Below are positions 35,728 through 43,581 of a stretch of 49,378 nucleotides of DNA, in pieces; positions within the stretch are counted from its first letter, which is position 1, and the number at the start of each line of letters is the position of its first letter. Under the pieces are notes generated by a model. That model did not search any database, was not told the DNA's origin, and saw only the letters and a list, made by a program, of their open reading frames with translations. The DNA is taken from positions 1 through 49,378 of the forward strand of contig CAJWVI010000012.1 in the NCBI GenBank assembly GCA_913048115.1, given 5' to 3'. Origin of the DNA: an uncultured Flavobacteriaceae bacterium (GTDB lineage: Bacteria > Bacteroidota > Bacteroidia > Flavobacteriales > Flavobacteriaceae). The position numbers and the translations under genes were made by a program.

Positions 35728-37170
35728 TTATAACAAATTTAGGTTAAACTCACCTTGAGTAATATCAATTACCGTTGGGTCTACCCCGTCTGGGTTTCTG
35801 GCCGTAAATGAAAAGCTTGCGCTTATATCTCCAGTTTCTGAATCAAAACTTTGAATCACTAAAGTTCCTGGATTTGAAACAAATTCTATGGCGCTACCCT
35901 CTCTTGTATAAAGGCCAATAGTTTCATCACCGTTTACAACTTGAGTGCTCATAGGGTAAGTTCCTACTTCAATCATATCAGAAGGGAAACCAATTTTCAT
36001 AGTCCTGCCGTTTTCAAGAGTAGCAGTTACATAGGTAACATTCATCTCATTTACTTGCTCAAGGGTAATCTCAAGAGTGTCATTTGCTCCAGATGGCTCA
36101 AAATCTGCACCATCAATTACTGCTTTAAAAGGAACTAAATCTGGTGCTGGGGTACCAGTAAAAAAGACAATAAAACTTCCCTGTGTTACTTGAAAAACAG
36201 AAGGGTCTTCTCCCAAGGGGTCTCTTGCCGTAAAGGAGAACGTTGCTTCCATTACACCGGCTACCGTATCAAATTGTGTAAATGTTATACTACCCGGGTT
36301 AGAACTTAAATTTTCACCACCTATATTTGGGTTATAAATACCGATAAGTTTTGTACCGTCAGAAATACCTGTCTCCATATCAAAGGTTCCAATCCCTGTA
36401 TTAAATGGTATGTCTATGCGCATTAAAGATCCTGAGGCTGTTTGCGCCTCAATTTTAAAAACCATATCATCACCTACCATATTAACTGTAGTTGTTAATG
36501 TTTCATCTAGATGTTCTACTCCATCTACTAAAGCGAAAAATTCATCTGTTACAATTGGGTTATCTGGGTCCTCTTCTCCTGAGCCGTCACCACCCGGATT
36601 TTCATCAAAGGTCATGCTAATGTCATTAAAAACTCCTTGAGTGATTGTGGCATTTTGTATTATAACATCTCCATTACCATCCAAGATAGGATCTCCGTTA
36701 CTATCCAAGGCAGCTCTTGCTCCTACAAAGTTAAATGTACCAGAGACAATTAAGTCTGTCTCATTATAGGATGAAATATTCATGGTTCCGCTACCGCCAA
36801 TATCTCCAAGGCTGATAAAAGGAAATGTTTGTGCCTGTACATCAAAATAGCTTGCACTATTAGCACTATTTGTTGCTCCAAGGGTTAAATCATAACTTCC
36901 TGTTGCAAGAGGGCTGGCTGTTAATAATATTGCGGTGTTGTTGTCAGAAACACCCGTGATAACAAAATCTCCATCTACATTTACAGACGCTGTAGCAAAC
37001 GCCGCTGTAAAAGCAACGCCATTAACATTTGCTGTAAATAAACCGGGAACAGTTTCACCGGGATTGTCTTGCTGAGGGAATTCACCTTCTAAAGGCTCAT
37101 TGTTACAAGAAGTAAATTGAAATGCTAAAAAAGCGATTAACATCCAATTAAAAAGCTGCAATTTTTTCAT
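35728..37170 (-). CDS. Three-repeat lipoprotein (DUF6252-like repeats)
   Basis: A 480-residue exported lipoprotein (signal peptide ending FQFTSC, Cys22). It has three related beta-rich units at about residues 43-188, 209-340 and 345-480. Each begins with F-x-A-x-V(N/D)G(V/A), contains a YN or YTREG-type strand and an SNPG element in units 2-3, and ends ITQG or VTQG-x-F. I recall this pattern from flavobacterial DUF6252-type proteins of unknown function. Unit 1 carries an insert with two DxNGD loops (about 156-168), which look like calcium sites. Gly/Glu/Asp-rich linkers separate units. I start at the ATG at 37170, which begins the signal peptide. Confidence 0.78.
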   Translation of the reverse strand: MKKLQLFNWMLIAFLAFQFTSCNNEPLEGEFPQQDNPGETVPGLFTANVNGVAFTAAFATASVNVDGDFVITGVSDNNTAILLTASPLATGSYDLTLGATNSANSASYFDVQAQTFPFISLGDIGGSGTMNISSYNETDLIVSGTFNFVGARAALDSNGDPILDGNGDVIIQNATITQGVFNDISMTFDENPGGDGSGEEDPDNPIVTDEFFALVDGVEHLDETLTTTVNMVGDDMVFKIEAQTASGSLMRIDIPFNTGIGTFDMETGISDGTKLIGIYNPNIGGENLSSNPGSITFTQFDTVAGVMEATFSFTARDPLGEDPSVFQVTQGSFIVFFTGTPAPDLVPFKAVIDGADFEPSGANDTLEITLEQVNEMNVTYVTATLENGRTMKIGFPSDMIEVGTYPMSTQVVNGDETIGLYTREGSAIEFVSNPGTLVIQSFDSETGDISASFSFTARNPDGVDPTVIDITQGEFNLNLL

Positions 37171-37200
37171 AAGTACGTAAGTTTTCCTTTGTAATAACAG

Positions 37201-37208
37201 CAAACATA
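37201..37208 (-). promoter_or_regulatory. Putative -7 promoter element of the three-repeat lipoprotein gene
   Basis: TATGTTTG on the minus strand matches TAnnTTTG, about 30 bases before the ATG at 37170 and in the short gap after the MFS gene. No TTG lies at the right distance. Confidence 0.4.
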
Positions 37209-37229
37209 ACTAAAAATTGTATATTATTA

Positions 37230-38537
37230 TTATTTTCTTGGTACACGCAAAAGTAAAATCACGCCCACAATAAAAAAGAGTACTAAAAATAAAATGGCAT
37301 TCCGCATACTCCCAGTAATTTGATCCACAAAACCATAGACTAACATCCCTACTACAATTCCAATTTTTTCTGCAACATCATAAAAACTAAAGTAAGATGT
37401 AGTATCTTCAGTATCAGGCAAAAACTTAGAGTATGTAGAACGTGATAATGCCTGAATACCACCCATTACCAAACCAACAAAACCTGCAGTTATATAAAAC
37501 TCCAAAGGCTCTTCAACAAAATAAGCCGTTACACATAACAGCACCCATATGCAGTTAATAAAAATTAAAGTATTAATGTTTCCAAAGCGATAAGATGCCT
37601 TAGATGTTAGAAAAGATCCTAACACTGCCACTAATTGAATAATTAAAATACTAGATATAAGCCCAAGTGTTTTCTTATTATCATCTCCCCAATTAATCTC
37701 TTGCTCTCCAAAATAGGTTGCCACAAGCATCACTGTTTGTACCGCCATGCTGTATACAAAGAACGCTACGAGATATCGCTTTAGTTGTTTGTTTTCAGAC
37801 AAAGAGTTTTTCACTTCTTTTAACTCTTTAAAACCATTAAAAATAACATCTTTATTCACTTTTTTTGTAGACTTATTACCCTTTGGAAGGTGGTAGAATG
37901 AATATTGACTAAACCCAATCCACCATACACCTACTGTAATAAAAGAAATCTTCATGGCCTGTATACTGGCATCTTCTCCAGAGATACCAAACCAATCTGG
38001 ATTCATTACCATCGCCAAATTAAAAACCAATAAAAAAACGCTTCCTATATAGCCTAAGGAAAAGCCTTTGGCACTCAAACTATCTTGTTGCTTTTTAAAG
38101 GCTACGTCTGGTAAATATGAATTATAAAAAACAAGACTACCCCAAAAACCAATCAAGGCTAAAAAGTAGGTAAAGAGGCTTATGTATATGTTTTCTAGAG
38201 AAAAAAAGTATAAACCCATGCATGATACTGCTCCTAGATAACAGAAAAACTTCATGAAGTTTTTCTTGTTCCCAACATAATCTGCAATTCCAGAGAGTAA
38301 AGGAGATAAAAAAGCTACTACCAAAAAAGCAGCTGCAGTGGTGTACGTAATTAAAGGTGTGCTGCGTATTTCAGTACCAAAAACCTGAAGTGTTTCTATA
38401 TTGGCTTGACTAAATAAAGCGCCATAAAATATAGGGAACACAGCAGAGGCTATCACTAGGCTATAGACAGAGTTTGCCCAGTCATAAAACGCCCAAGCAT
38501 TTCTTAATTTTATTGATCCTTTCTCTAACTCTGCCAT
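37230..38537 (-). CDS. MFS transporter, UMF1 (Atg22-like) family
   Basis: A 435-residue inner-membrane protein with about 12 hydrophobic helices. The opening NAWAFYDWANSVYSLVIASAVFPIFYGALF is the UMF1/Atg22 signature. It is followed by LSPLLSGIADYVGNKKNFMKFFCYLGA, a central charged loop (about 215-250), GLVMGGIQALSRSTYSKFLPD, and a C-terminal SFYDVAEKIGIVVG motif. Yeast Atg22 exports amino acids from the vacuole. Substrates of the bacterial proteins are mostly unknown. The lipoprotein gene lies 59 bases downstream. Confidence 0.9.
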   Translation of the reverse strand: MAELEKGSIKLRNAWAFYDWANSVYSLVIASAVFPIFYGALFSQANIETLQVFGTEIRSTPLITYTTAAAFLVVAFLSPLLSGIADYVGNKKNFMKFFCYLGAVSCMGLYFFSLENIYISLFTYFLALIGFWGSLVFYNSYLPDVAFKKQQDSLSAKGFSLGYIGSVFLLVFNLAMVMNPDWFGISGEDASIQAMKISFITVGVWWIGFSQYSFYHLPKGNKSTKKVNKDVIFNGFKELKEVKNSLSENKQLKRYLVAFFVYSMAVQTVMLVATYFGEQEINWGDDNKKTLGLISSILIIQLVAVLGSFLTSKASYRFGNINTLIFINCIWVLLCVTAYFVEEPLEFYITAGFVGLVMGGIQALSRSTYSKFLPDTEDTTSYFSFYDVAEKIGIVVGMLVYGFVDQITGSMRNAILFLVLFFIVGVILLLRVPRK

Positions 38538-38848
38538 ACCTTATATTTTATGCTAAAATAAAAATATCATGACACATTGCGCTATTTTTTTGTAGTAATC
38601 TGCTTCAAACAATATTATATAACCTTAGACCCTTAGATAGAAATCATCGCTGCAGAGCTAACCTTAAAATATTATACAAGTGAATAAGATGCTGTATATT
38701 AGTGTTGTAAAAAAAAACACTGTTTAAATACACTAATTTTAATGATAATCTTCTAATAGCAATGTTTCAAAATGTTTAAAAAAAAAATACTGTCATTTTT
38801 TTCGGAACAACTTTTGATAATACCTTAGTGAACTTAAATTTTAGTATT
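38538..38848. other. Divergent intergenic region, AT-rich
   Basis: About 310 bases between the divergent MFS and lipoprotein genes, with no gene seen. It contains AGTGTT/AACACT and TTAGTGT/ACACTAA inverted repeats near 38697-38740 that could form alternative hairpins, and a direct repeat of AATGTTT (about 38761-38777). A TACCTTAG box near 38821-38828 is one mismatch from the -7 consensus and is suitably placed for the lipoprotein gene. No strong promoter pair is evident. Confidence 0.35.
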
Positions 38849-39319
38849 ATGAAAAAAATATATGCATCGTTATCCTTATTATTAGTTTTATTTTTTAGTG
38901 CATGCTTCACTCAAAGTGAAACTATTGAAATTAATAGTTTAGGTCAAGTATTTGAAACAACTGTAGATTTCACAAATGCAAATGACTATCGGCAATTAAT
39001 AAACATTCCCTCAAACATTGAAGTTTATGAGAGTGATGTCATTTTAGTATATTGGTTAGAGGATGTTATTTCTGGAACTAATGGAGACTCTTTTGATGTA
39101 TGGTCACCTTTGCCACAAACAATTTATATGGATGAAGGCTCTTTTCAATACAATTTCAACCATACTTTCATAGATGTTTTACTATTTTTACAAGCAGATG
39201 TAAATCTTAATTTACTTGGCTCAAGTCTTACAGAAAACCAAACATTTAGAATTGCAATAGTAGCTGCAGCATTTGCAAAAACAAACCCTAGCATGGATGA
39301 TATATTGGCACTGGAATAA
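38849..39319 (+). CDS. Hypothetical lipoprotein
   Basis: A 156-residue protein with a lipoprotein signal peptide (LLLVLFFSAC, Cys18). The mature part has the patterns FETTVDFTNANDYRQLINIP, ESDVILVYWLEDV, DVWSPLPQTIYMDEGSFQYNFNHT and DVLLFLQADVNL, ending FRIAIVAAAFAK. I recall similar small flavobacterial proteins without known function, sometimes mis-named after the lpd gene nearby. I start at the ATG at 38849. A GTG at 38828 would lengthen it by seven residues and is less likely. The two msrB genes follow 18 bases later on the same strand. Confidence 0.8.
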   Translation: MKKIYASLSLLLVLFFSACFTQSETIEINSLGQVFETTVDFTNANDYRQLINIPSNIEVYESDVILVYWLEDVISGTNGDSFDVWSPLPQTIYMDEGSFQYNFNHTFIDVLLFLQADVNLNLLGSSLTENQTFRIAIVAAAFAKTNPSMDDILALE

Positions 39320-39337
39320 ATTAAAAAATAAAAGAAC

Positions 39338-39817
39338 ATGAAAAAAGTCATACTAGCACTTCTCACAATAACGTTGTTTAGTTGCAATGCAAAGGCTCAG
39401 AAAAATACAAAGCAAAAAGAGCTGTTTCCTCTACAAAAGACAGAAGCTCAATGGGAAGCAGCACTTAGTGAAATGCAATACTATATTCTTAGAGAAGCTG
39501 GTACTGAAAGGCCGTTTTCAAGCCCCTTAAACAAGAAATATGAAAAAGGAATCTACCACTGCGCAGCTTGTGATACTCCATTATTTAATGGAGATAATAA
39601 ATTTGATAGCGGTACAGGGTGGCCAAGTTTTGATCGTGAAATCAAAGGCAATGTAACCTTTAATGTAGATTATAACCTAGGCTACGCTAGAGCCGAAGAG
39701 CATTGTGCTACCTGTGGAGGGCATTTAGGACATGTTTTTAATGATGGCCCTAAAAAAACTACTGGCAAGAGACATTGTATTAATGGTGGTGCATTAACAT
39801 TTAAACCTGTAGAGTAA
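39338..39817 (+). CDS. msrB: Peptide-methionine (R)-S-oxide reductase MsrB, exported lipoprotein form
   Basis: A 159-residue enzyme that reduces methionine-R-sulfoxide in proteins. The N-terminus is a lipoprotein signal (LLTITLFSC, Cys16), so it should act in the periplasm or at a membrane. The zinc cysteines CAAC (75, 78) and CATC (123, 126) and the catalytic Cys147 in RHCINGG are present. The position that holds the resolving Cys in many members (SGCGWPSF) is Thr93 here, so it must use another thiol or an external reductant. The stop overlaps the ATG of the second msrB by one base. Confidence 0.95.
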   Translation: MKKVILALLTITLFSCNAKAQKNTKQKELFPLQKTEAQWEAALSEMQYYILREAGTERPFSSPLNKKYEKGIYHCAACDTPLFNGDNKFDSGTGWPSFDREIKGNVTFNVDYNLGYARAEEHCATCGGHLGHVFNDGPKKTTGKRHCINGGALTFKPVE

Positions 39818-40209
39818 TGAGTAAATATCCAATACAAAAAACAGAGGCCCAATGGAAGGAAGAACTTGGGGAGTCGCGCTATAAAATCTTAAGAGAAAAA
39901 GGTACAGAAAGGCCATTTACAGGAGATTACAATCTTACTTATGAAGATGGAACATACGCTTGTGGAGCATGTAAAAACACCTTATTTGAAAGCAACAGTA
40001 AGTTTGACAGTGGTTGTGGATGGCCAAGTTTTGATCAAAGCATCCCTGGTCATGTTGAGTATGTTGTAGACAAGACTTTAGGTATGGAGCGCACAGAAAT
40101 ACTTTGTTCAAATTGCGGAAGTCATTTAGGGCATGTCTTTAATGACGGGCCAACAAAAAGTGGGCAACGTTATTGTGTAAATTCTCTCTCTGTAGATTTT
40201 AAAAAATAG
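39817..40209 (+). CDS. msrB: Peptide-methionine (R)-S-oxide reductase MsrB, cytoplasmic form
   Basis: A 130-residue MsrB with no signal peptide, so presumably cytoplasmic. Zinc cysteines CGAC (49, 52) and CSNC (97, 100), resolving Cys67 in SGCGWPSF and catalytic Cys120 in RYCVNS are all present, the complete thioredoxin-dependent set. It overlaps the upstream exported msrB by one base (TAATG). The two share most of the core sequence, which suggests a local duplication with later relocation of one copy. Confidence 0.96.
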   Translation: MSKYPIQKTEAQWKEELGESRYKILREKGTERPFTGDYNLTYEDGTYACGACKNTLFESNSKFDSGCGWPSFDQSIPGHVEYVVDKTLGMERTEILCSNCGSHLGHVFNDGPTKSGQRYCVNSLSVDFKK

Positions 40210-40316
40210 CCAGTCATAATAACAACTAAAGACACATTTTAAATGATGCAGTGTACTGTTAATTATTTGAAATGTTCTTTTTTTAAATAATTGTTATGTT
40301 TCCATTCCACATTTTG

Positions 40317-40324
40317 TAAATTTG
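40317..40324 (+). promoter_or_regulatory. Putative -7 promoter element of lpd
   Basis: TAAATTTG matches TAnnTTTG, 31 bases before the lpd ATG. The nearest upstream TTG (40291-40293) is 23 bases away, longer than ideal. Confidence 0.5.
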
Positions 40325-40355
40325 AAAACATAAATTAACAAGCAAATTAAGTACC

Positions 40356-41732
40356 ATGAGTAAATATGATGTAATTGTATTAGGAAGTGGCCCTGGAGGT
40401 TATGTAACCGCTATTAGAGCGTCACAACTAGGATTGAAAACGGCTGTCATTGAAAAAGAAAGTCTTGGAGGCGTTTGCCTTAACTGGGGATGTATCCCTA
40501 CAAAAGCGTTGTTGAAAAGTGCACAAGTTTTTGATTACCTAAAACATGCAGAAGATTACGGTCTTTCAGTAAAAGAATATGACAAAGACTTTACCAAAGT
40601 AGTAGCACGTAGTAGAAGTGTTGCAGATGGCATGAGTAAAGGTGTTCAATTCTTGTTGAAGAAAAATAAAATTGATGTCCTAAAGGGTTTTGGAAAACTA
40701 AAACCAGGTAAGAAAATTGATGTAGATGGCAAACAATACAGTGCAGACCACATCATTATTGCTACTGGATCACGCTCTCGTGTGCTGCCTAACCTACCTC
40801 AAGACGGTAAAAAAGTAATAGGGTACAGAGAAGCTATGACGCTAGAGAAACAACCAAAATCTATGATTATTGTAGGTAGTGGAGCCATAGGTGTTGAATT
40901 TGCTCATTTTTATAACGCTATGGGTACTCAAGTAACACTGGTAGAATTCCAACCTAACCTAGTTCCTGTTGAAGATATAGATGTATCAAAGCAATTTGAG
41001 CGTTCATTTAAAAAAGCGGGAATAAAAGTAATGACTAATTCTTCTGTAGAAAGTGTAGATACTAGCGGTAAAACAGTTAAAGCTACTGTAAAAACAAAAA
41101 AAGGAGAAGAGATTATTGAGGCAGATATTGTATTATCTGCAGTAGGCATCATTTCAAACCTAGAAGGTATTGGTCTAGAAGATGTTGGTATTGTTGCAGA
41201 TAAAGGTAAGGTTATGGTAAATGATTGGTACCAAACAAACATACCTGGATATTATGCTATTGGAGATGTAACACCTGGCCCAGCATTAGCTCACGTAGCT
41301 TCTGCAGAAGGAATTACATGTGTTGAGAAAATAGCTGGCATGCAAGTGGAGGCTATAGACTACGGAAACATCCCAGGATGTACCTATGCAACTCCAGAAA
41401 TTGCAAGTGTTGGTATGACAGAAAAACAAGCAAAAGAAGCTGGTTATGAATTAAAGGTAGGGAAATTTCCTTTCTCGGCTTCAGGAAAAGCAAGTGCTGC
41501 TGGAACTAAAGACGGTTTTGTAAAGGTAATTTTTGATGCCAAATACGGAGAGTGGTTAGGATGCCACATGATTGGTGCCGGAGTGACCGACATGATTGCA
41601 GAGGCTGTTCTAGGAAGAAAGCTAGAAACTACAGGACATGAGGTATTAAAAACCATACACCCTCACCCAACAATGAGTGAAGCTGTTATGGAAGCGGTAG
41701 CAGATGCATATGGAGAAGTAATTCATTTGTAA
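40356..41732 (+). CDS. lpdA: Dihydrolipoyl dehydrogenase
   Basis: A 458-residue FAD flavoprotein that reoxidises dihydrolipoamide in 2-oxoacid dehydrogenase and glycine cleavage complexes, giving NADH. FAD site VLGSGPGGYVTAIRA, redox-active disulfide GGVCLNWGCIPTK, NAD site IVGSGAIGVEFA, second FAD motif YAIGDVTPGPALAHVA and the C-terminal catalytic His-Glu pair in TIHPHPTMSEAVMEA are all present. No E1 or E2 gene is nearby, so it serves complexes encoded elsewhere. A terminator follows at 41748-41780. Confidence 0.97.
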   Translation: MSKYDVIVLGSGPGGYVTAIRASQLGLKTAVIEKESLGGVCLNWGCIPTKALLKSAQVFDYLKHAEDYGLSVKEYDKDFTKVVARSRSVADGMSKGVQFLLKKNKIDVLKGFGKLKPGKKIDVDGKQYSADHIIIATGSRSRVLPNLPQDGKKVIGYREAMTLEKQPKSMIIVGSGAIGVEFAHFYNAMGTQVTLVEFQPNLVPVEDIDVSKQFERSFKKAGIKVMTNSSVESVDTSGKTVKATVKTKKGEEIIEADIVLSAVGIISNLEGIGLEDVGIVADKGKVMVNDWYQTNIPGYYAIGDVTPGPALAHVASAEGITCVEKIAGMQVEAIDYGNIPGCTYATPEIASVGMTEKQAKEAGYELKVGKFPFSASGKASAAGTKDGFVKVIFDAKYGEWLGCHMIGAGVTDMIAEAVLGRKLETTGHEVLKTIHPHPTMSEAVMEAVADAYGEVIHL

Positions 41733-41747
41733 TACGTAATAAAAATA

Positions 41748-41780
41748 TTTAAAAACCCCGCTATTAGCGGGGTTTTTAAA
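41748..41780. terminator. Hairpin terminator after lpd
   Basis: A 15-bp stem (TTTAAAAACCCCGCT with AGCGGGGTTTTTAAA) around a 3-base loop, with a T-run on the plus strand. Confidence 0.92.
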
Positions 41781-41916
41781 TTACAATACTTAGCTTAAAC
41801 CTATTATTTCCTTCTTATACATTTGATGTATTAATACGAAAAAATAGATCTATAAATTGTTAATAGCCTTGTTTAAAAACATATTTATTTATCAAAAAAT
41901 TACCTGCAAATTTTAT

Positions 41917-41924
41917 TATGTTTG
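41917..41924 (+). promoter_or_regulatory. Putative -7 promoter element of the OmpA-domain gene
   Basis: TATGTTTG matches TAnnTTTG, 54 bases before the ATG at 41979, in the spacer after the lpd terminator. No TTG at the usual distance, so only the -7 box supports it. Confidence 0.42.
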
Positions 41925-41978
41925 TTACTAAGGCTTCTTGCTATTTTATTTAACACTAAAAACAAGTAGCTATTCAAA

Positions 41979-42989
41979 ATGAAAAATTTTTTAATAGCGT
42001 TTTCTGTATGTTTAGTATGGTCGTTTTTTGCGCTATGGTTATATTCTTGGCTGCTGCCAAAAAACATAGACAGCGGTATTGTTGCAGATATTTCTTCGCC
42101 AGATGTGGTAATAGACACTCCCCCTTTCTCTGAAGTTTTAAACAAAGACAACTTACCACAGACCATTAATAAAGATACTGAAACAGCCCCAACTACAATT
42201 AACAATACTATTAAAGAAGATTTAATTGAAGCAGAAGTTATACAAGGGCTTACAGCTAGTTATGGAGAGGATAATATTATTTTTCAATACAACGATGGTA
42301 TCTCATTTACAAAAAACACCAGGATTCTTAGCATTCCAAAATCTGTAAAAGGTTTTATATCAAAGATTACTACCTATCTCTCTGAACACCCAAATACAGA
42401 AATTCATATTATTTCAAGTTATAGCGCAATTGAAGTTTTTGAAACTCCAAATATTGGCCTTCAACGAGGCAATGAAATAAAAAAACTACTTTCTAGTCAG
42501 GGGGTTGATACTACTAGAATTATTGTACAATCGAGTATTGAAGAAATTCATTTTTCTATAGAAAATAAATATTCAAATGCAATATCATTTGTGTTTAAGC
42601 CTTTAAATAAAAAACCTAAGGCCTTACTTGTCACTAAGACTAGTACCCAGCCAAAGTCAATTACTTTCTATCCTAAAATTTCAAAGTCAAGTATTTTAAA
42701 AAGCAAACAGCTAGAGGCGTTGGTACTTCGTGTTAAAAATATTTTACTGCAATACCCAAAGACAACCCTAACCCTAATAGGCCATACAGACAATGCAGGA
42801 AACGTCGATGAAAATCACAGTGTAGGCCTTAAATATGCAAAAGAGCTACGATGGTATCTTATTACGAAAGGATCAATAGATGAGAAAAGGATTAAAATAG
42901 CATCAAAAGGAGAATCACAACCCATACAAAGCAATAGAACAGAAAAAGGCAGCATGGCTAACAGAAGAGTCGTGTTAAAATTTAAATAA
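41979..42989 (+). CDS. Membrane-anchored protein with two OmpA-like domains
   Basis: A 336-residue protein. One hydrophobic helix (about residues 4-26) has no clear cleavage site, so it is likely an inner-membrane anchor. An acidic, Thr-rich linker of about 60 residues follows. Two OmpA-like peptidoglycan-binding folds come next. The first (about 95-210) is degenerate: ILSIPKSVKGFISKITTYLSEHP and LQRGNEIKKLLSSQGVD, without the conserved Asp/Arg pair. The second (about 225-336) is canonical, with LTLIGHTDNAG (GHTD at 268-271), the LKYAKELRWYLITKGSIDEKRI helix and NRRV near the end. It may tether the membrane to peptidoglycan. The HhH gene follows after 3 bases. Confidence 0.85.
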   Translation: MKNFLIAFSVCLVWSFFALWLYSWLLPKNIDSGIVADISSPDVVIDTPPFSEVLNKDNLPQTINKDTETAPTTINNTIKEDLIEAEVIQGLTASYGEDNIIFQYNDGISFTKNTRILSIPKSVKGFISKITTYLSEHPNTEIHIISSYSAIEVFETPNIGLQRGNEIKKLLSSQGVDTTRIIVQSSIEEIHFSIENKYSNAISFVFKPLNKKPKALLVTKTSTQPKSITFYPKISKSSILKSKQLEALVLRVKNILLQYPKTTLTLIGHTDNAGNVDENHSVGLKYAKELRWYLITKGSIDEKRIKIASKGESQPIQSNRTEKGSMANRRVVLKFK

Positions 42990-42992
42990 TAC

Positions 42993-43577
42993 ATGAATTC
43001 TATAGACACTTATTTAACTCAATTACAAACCCCAGAATTTGTTGGTGTTTTTATATTGATGTTAACTACTTTTTTAATTGGTTATTTTTTTGGGGTTTAT
43101 TTAGAAAAAAGCAAGAAACGTGCTTTAGTTAATAGACTAAAAAAAGAGATCAACACATTTAAAATCCCAAAAAAGATAAATGACATTGAAACAATTTTTA
43201 ATGAAGTAAGGCCAAGAATTATTGAGGTTGTAAATGAAATAAACACAAGACCCACTCTGCAAGCAAAAAATAAGGAAAACATTGCACAACAAGCTCGTAC
43301 AGAATTTGTAAGCTATAGGCACAAACAATCAACTTTAGATTTTAAAACATTAGGTGTTGGAGACAAAAACAATCCAGACCAACTCACTCAAATTAATGGC
43401 ATAGGGCCTTATGTTGAAGAAAAACTTAACGAGATTGGTATTTATAACTTCACGCAAATAAGTAGATTACAGATAAAAGACATTACTATTATCACTGATC
43501 TTATAGATTTTTTTCCAGGAAGAATAGAGCGTGATCTATGGGTTAACCAAGCAAATGCACTCATTTTAACATACTAG
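42993..43577 (+). CDS. Membrane-anchored helix-hairpin-helix protein
   Basis: A 194-residue protein with one transmembrane helix (about residues 16-36), a charged helical middle region (about 37-125) and a C-terminal helix-hairpin-helix domain (about 131-190). The domain reads LTQINGIGPYVEEKLNEIGIYNFTQISRL, then DFFPGRIERDLWVNQANAL. This resembles the HhH module found at the end of some ribosomal L21 and NADH dehydrogenase-like proteins. It may bind DNA or another protein. No nuclease motif is visible. It is 3 bases after the OmpA-domain gene and 4 bases before the SSS symporter, so the three form an operon. Specific role unknown. Confidence 0.8.
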   Translation: MNSIDTYLTQLQTPEFVGVFILMLTTFLIGYFFGVYLEKSKKRALVNRLKKEINTFKIPKKINDIETIFNEVRPRIIEVVNEINTRPTLQAKNKENIAQQARTEFVSYRHKQSTLDFKTLGVGDKNNPDQLTQINGIGPYVEEKLNEIGIYNFTQISRLQIKDITIITDLIDFFPGRIERDLWVNQANALILTY

Positions 43578-43581
43578 AATT

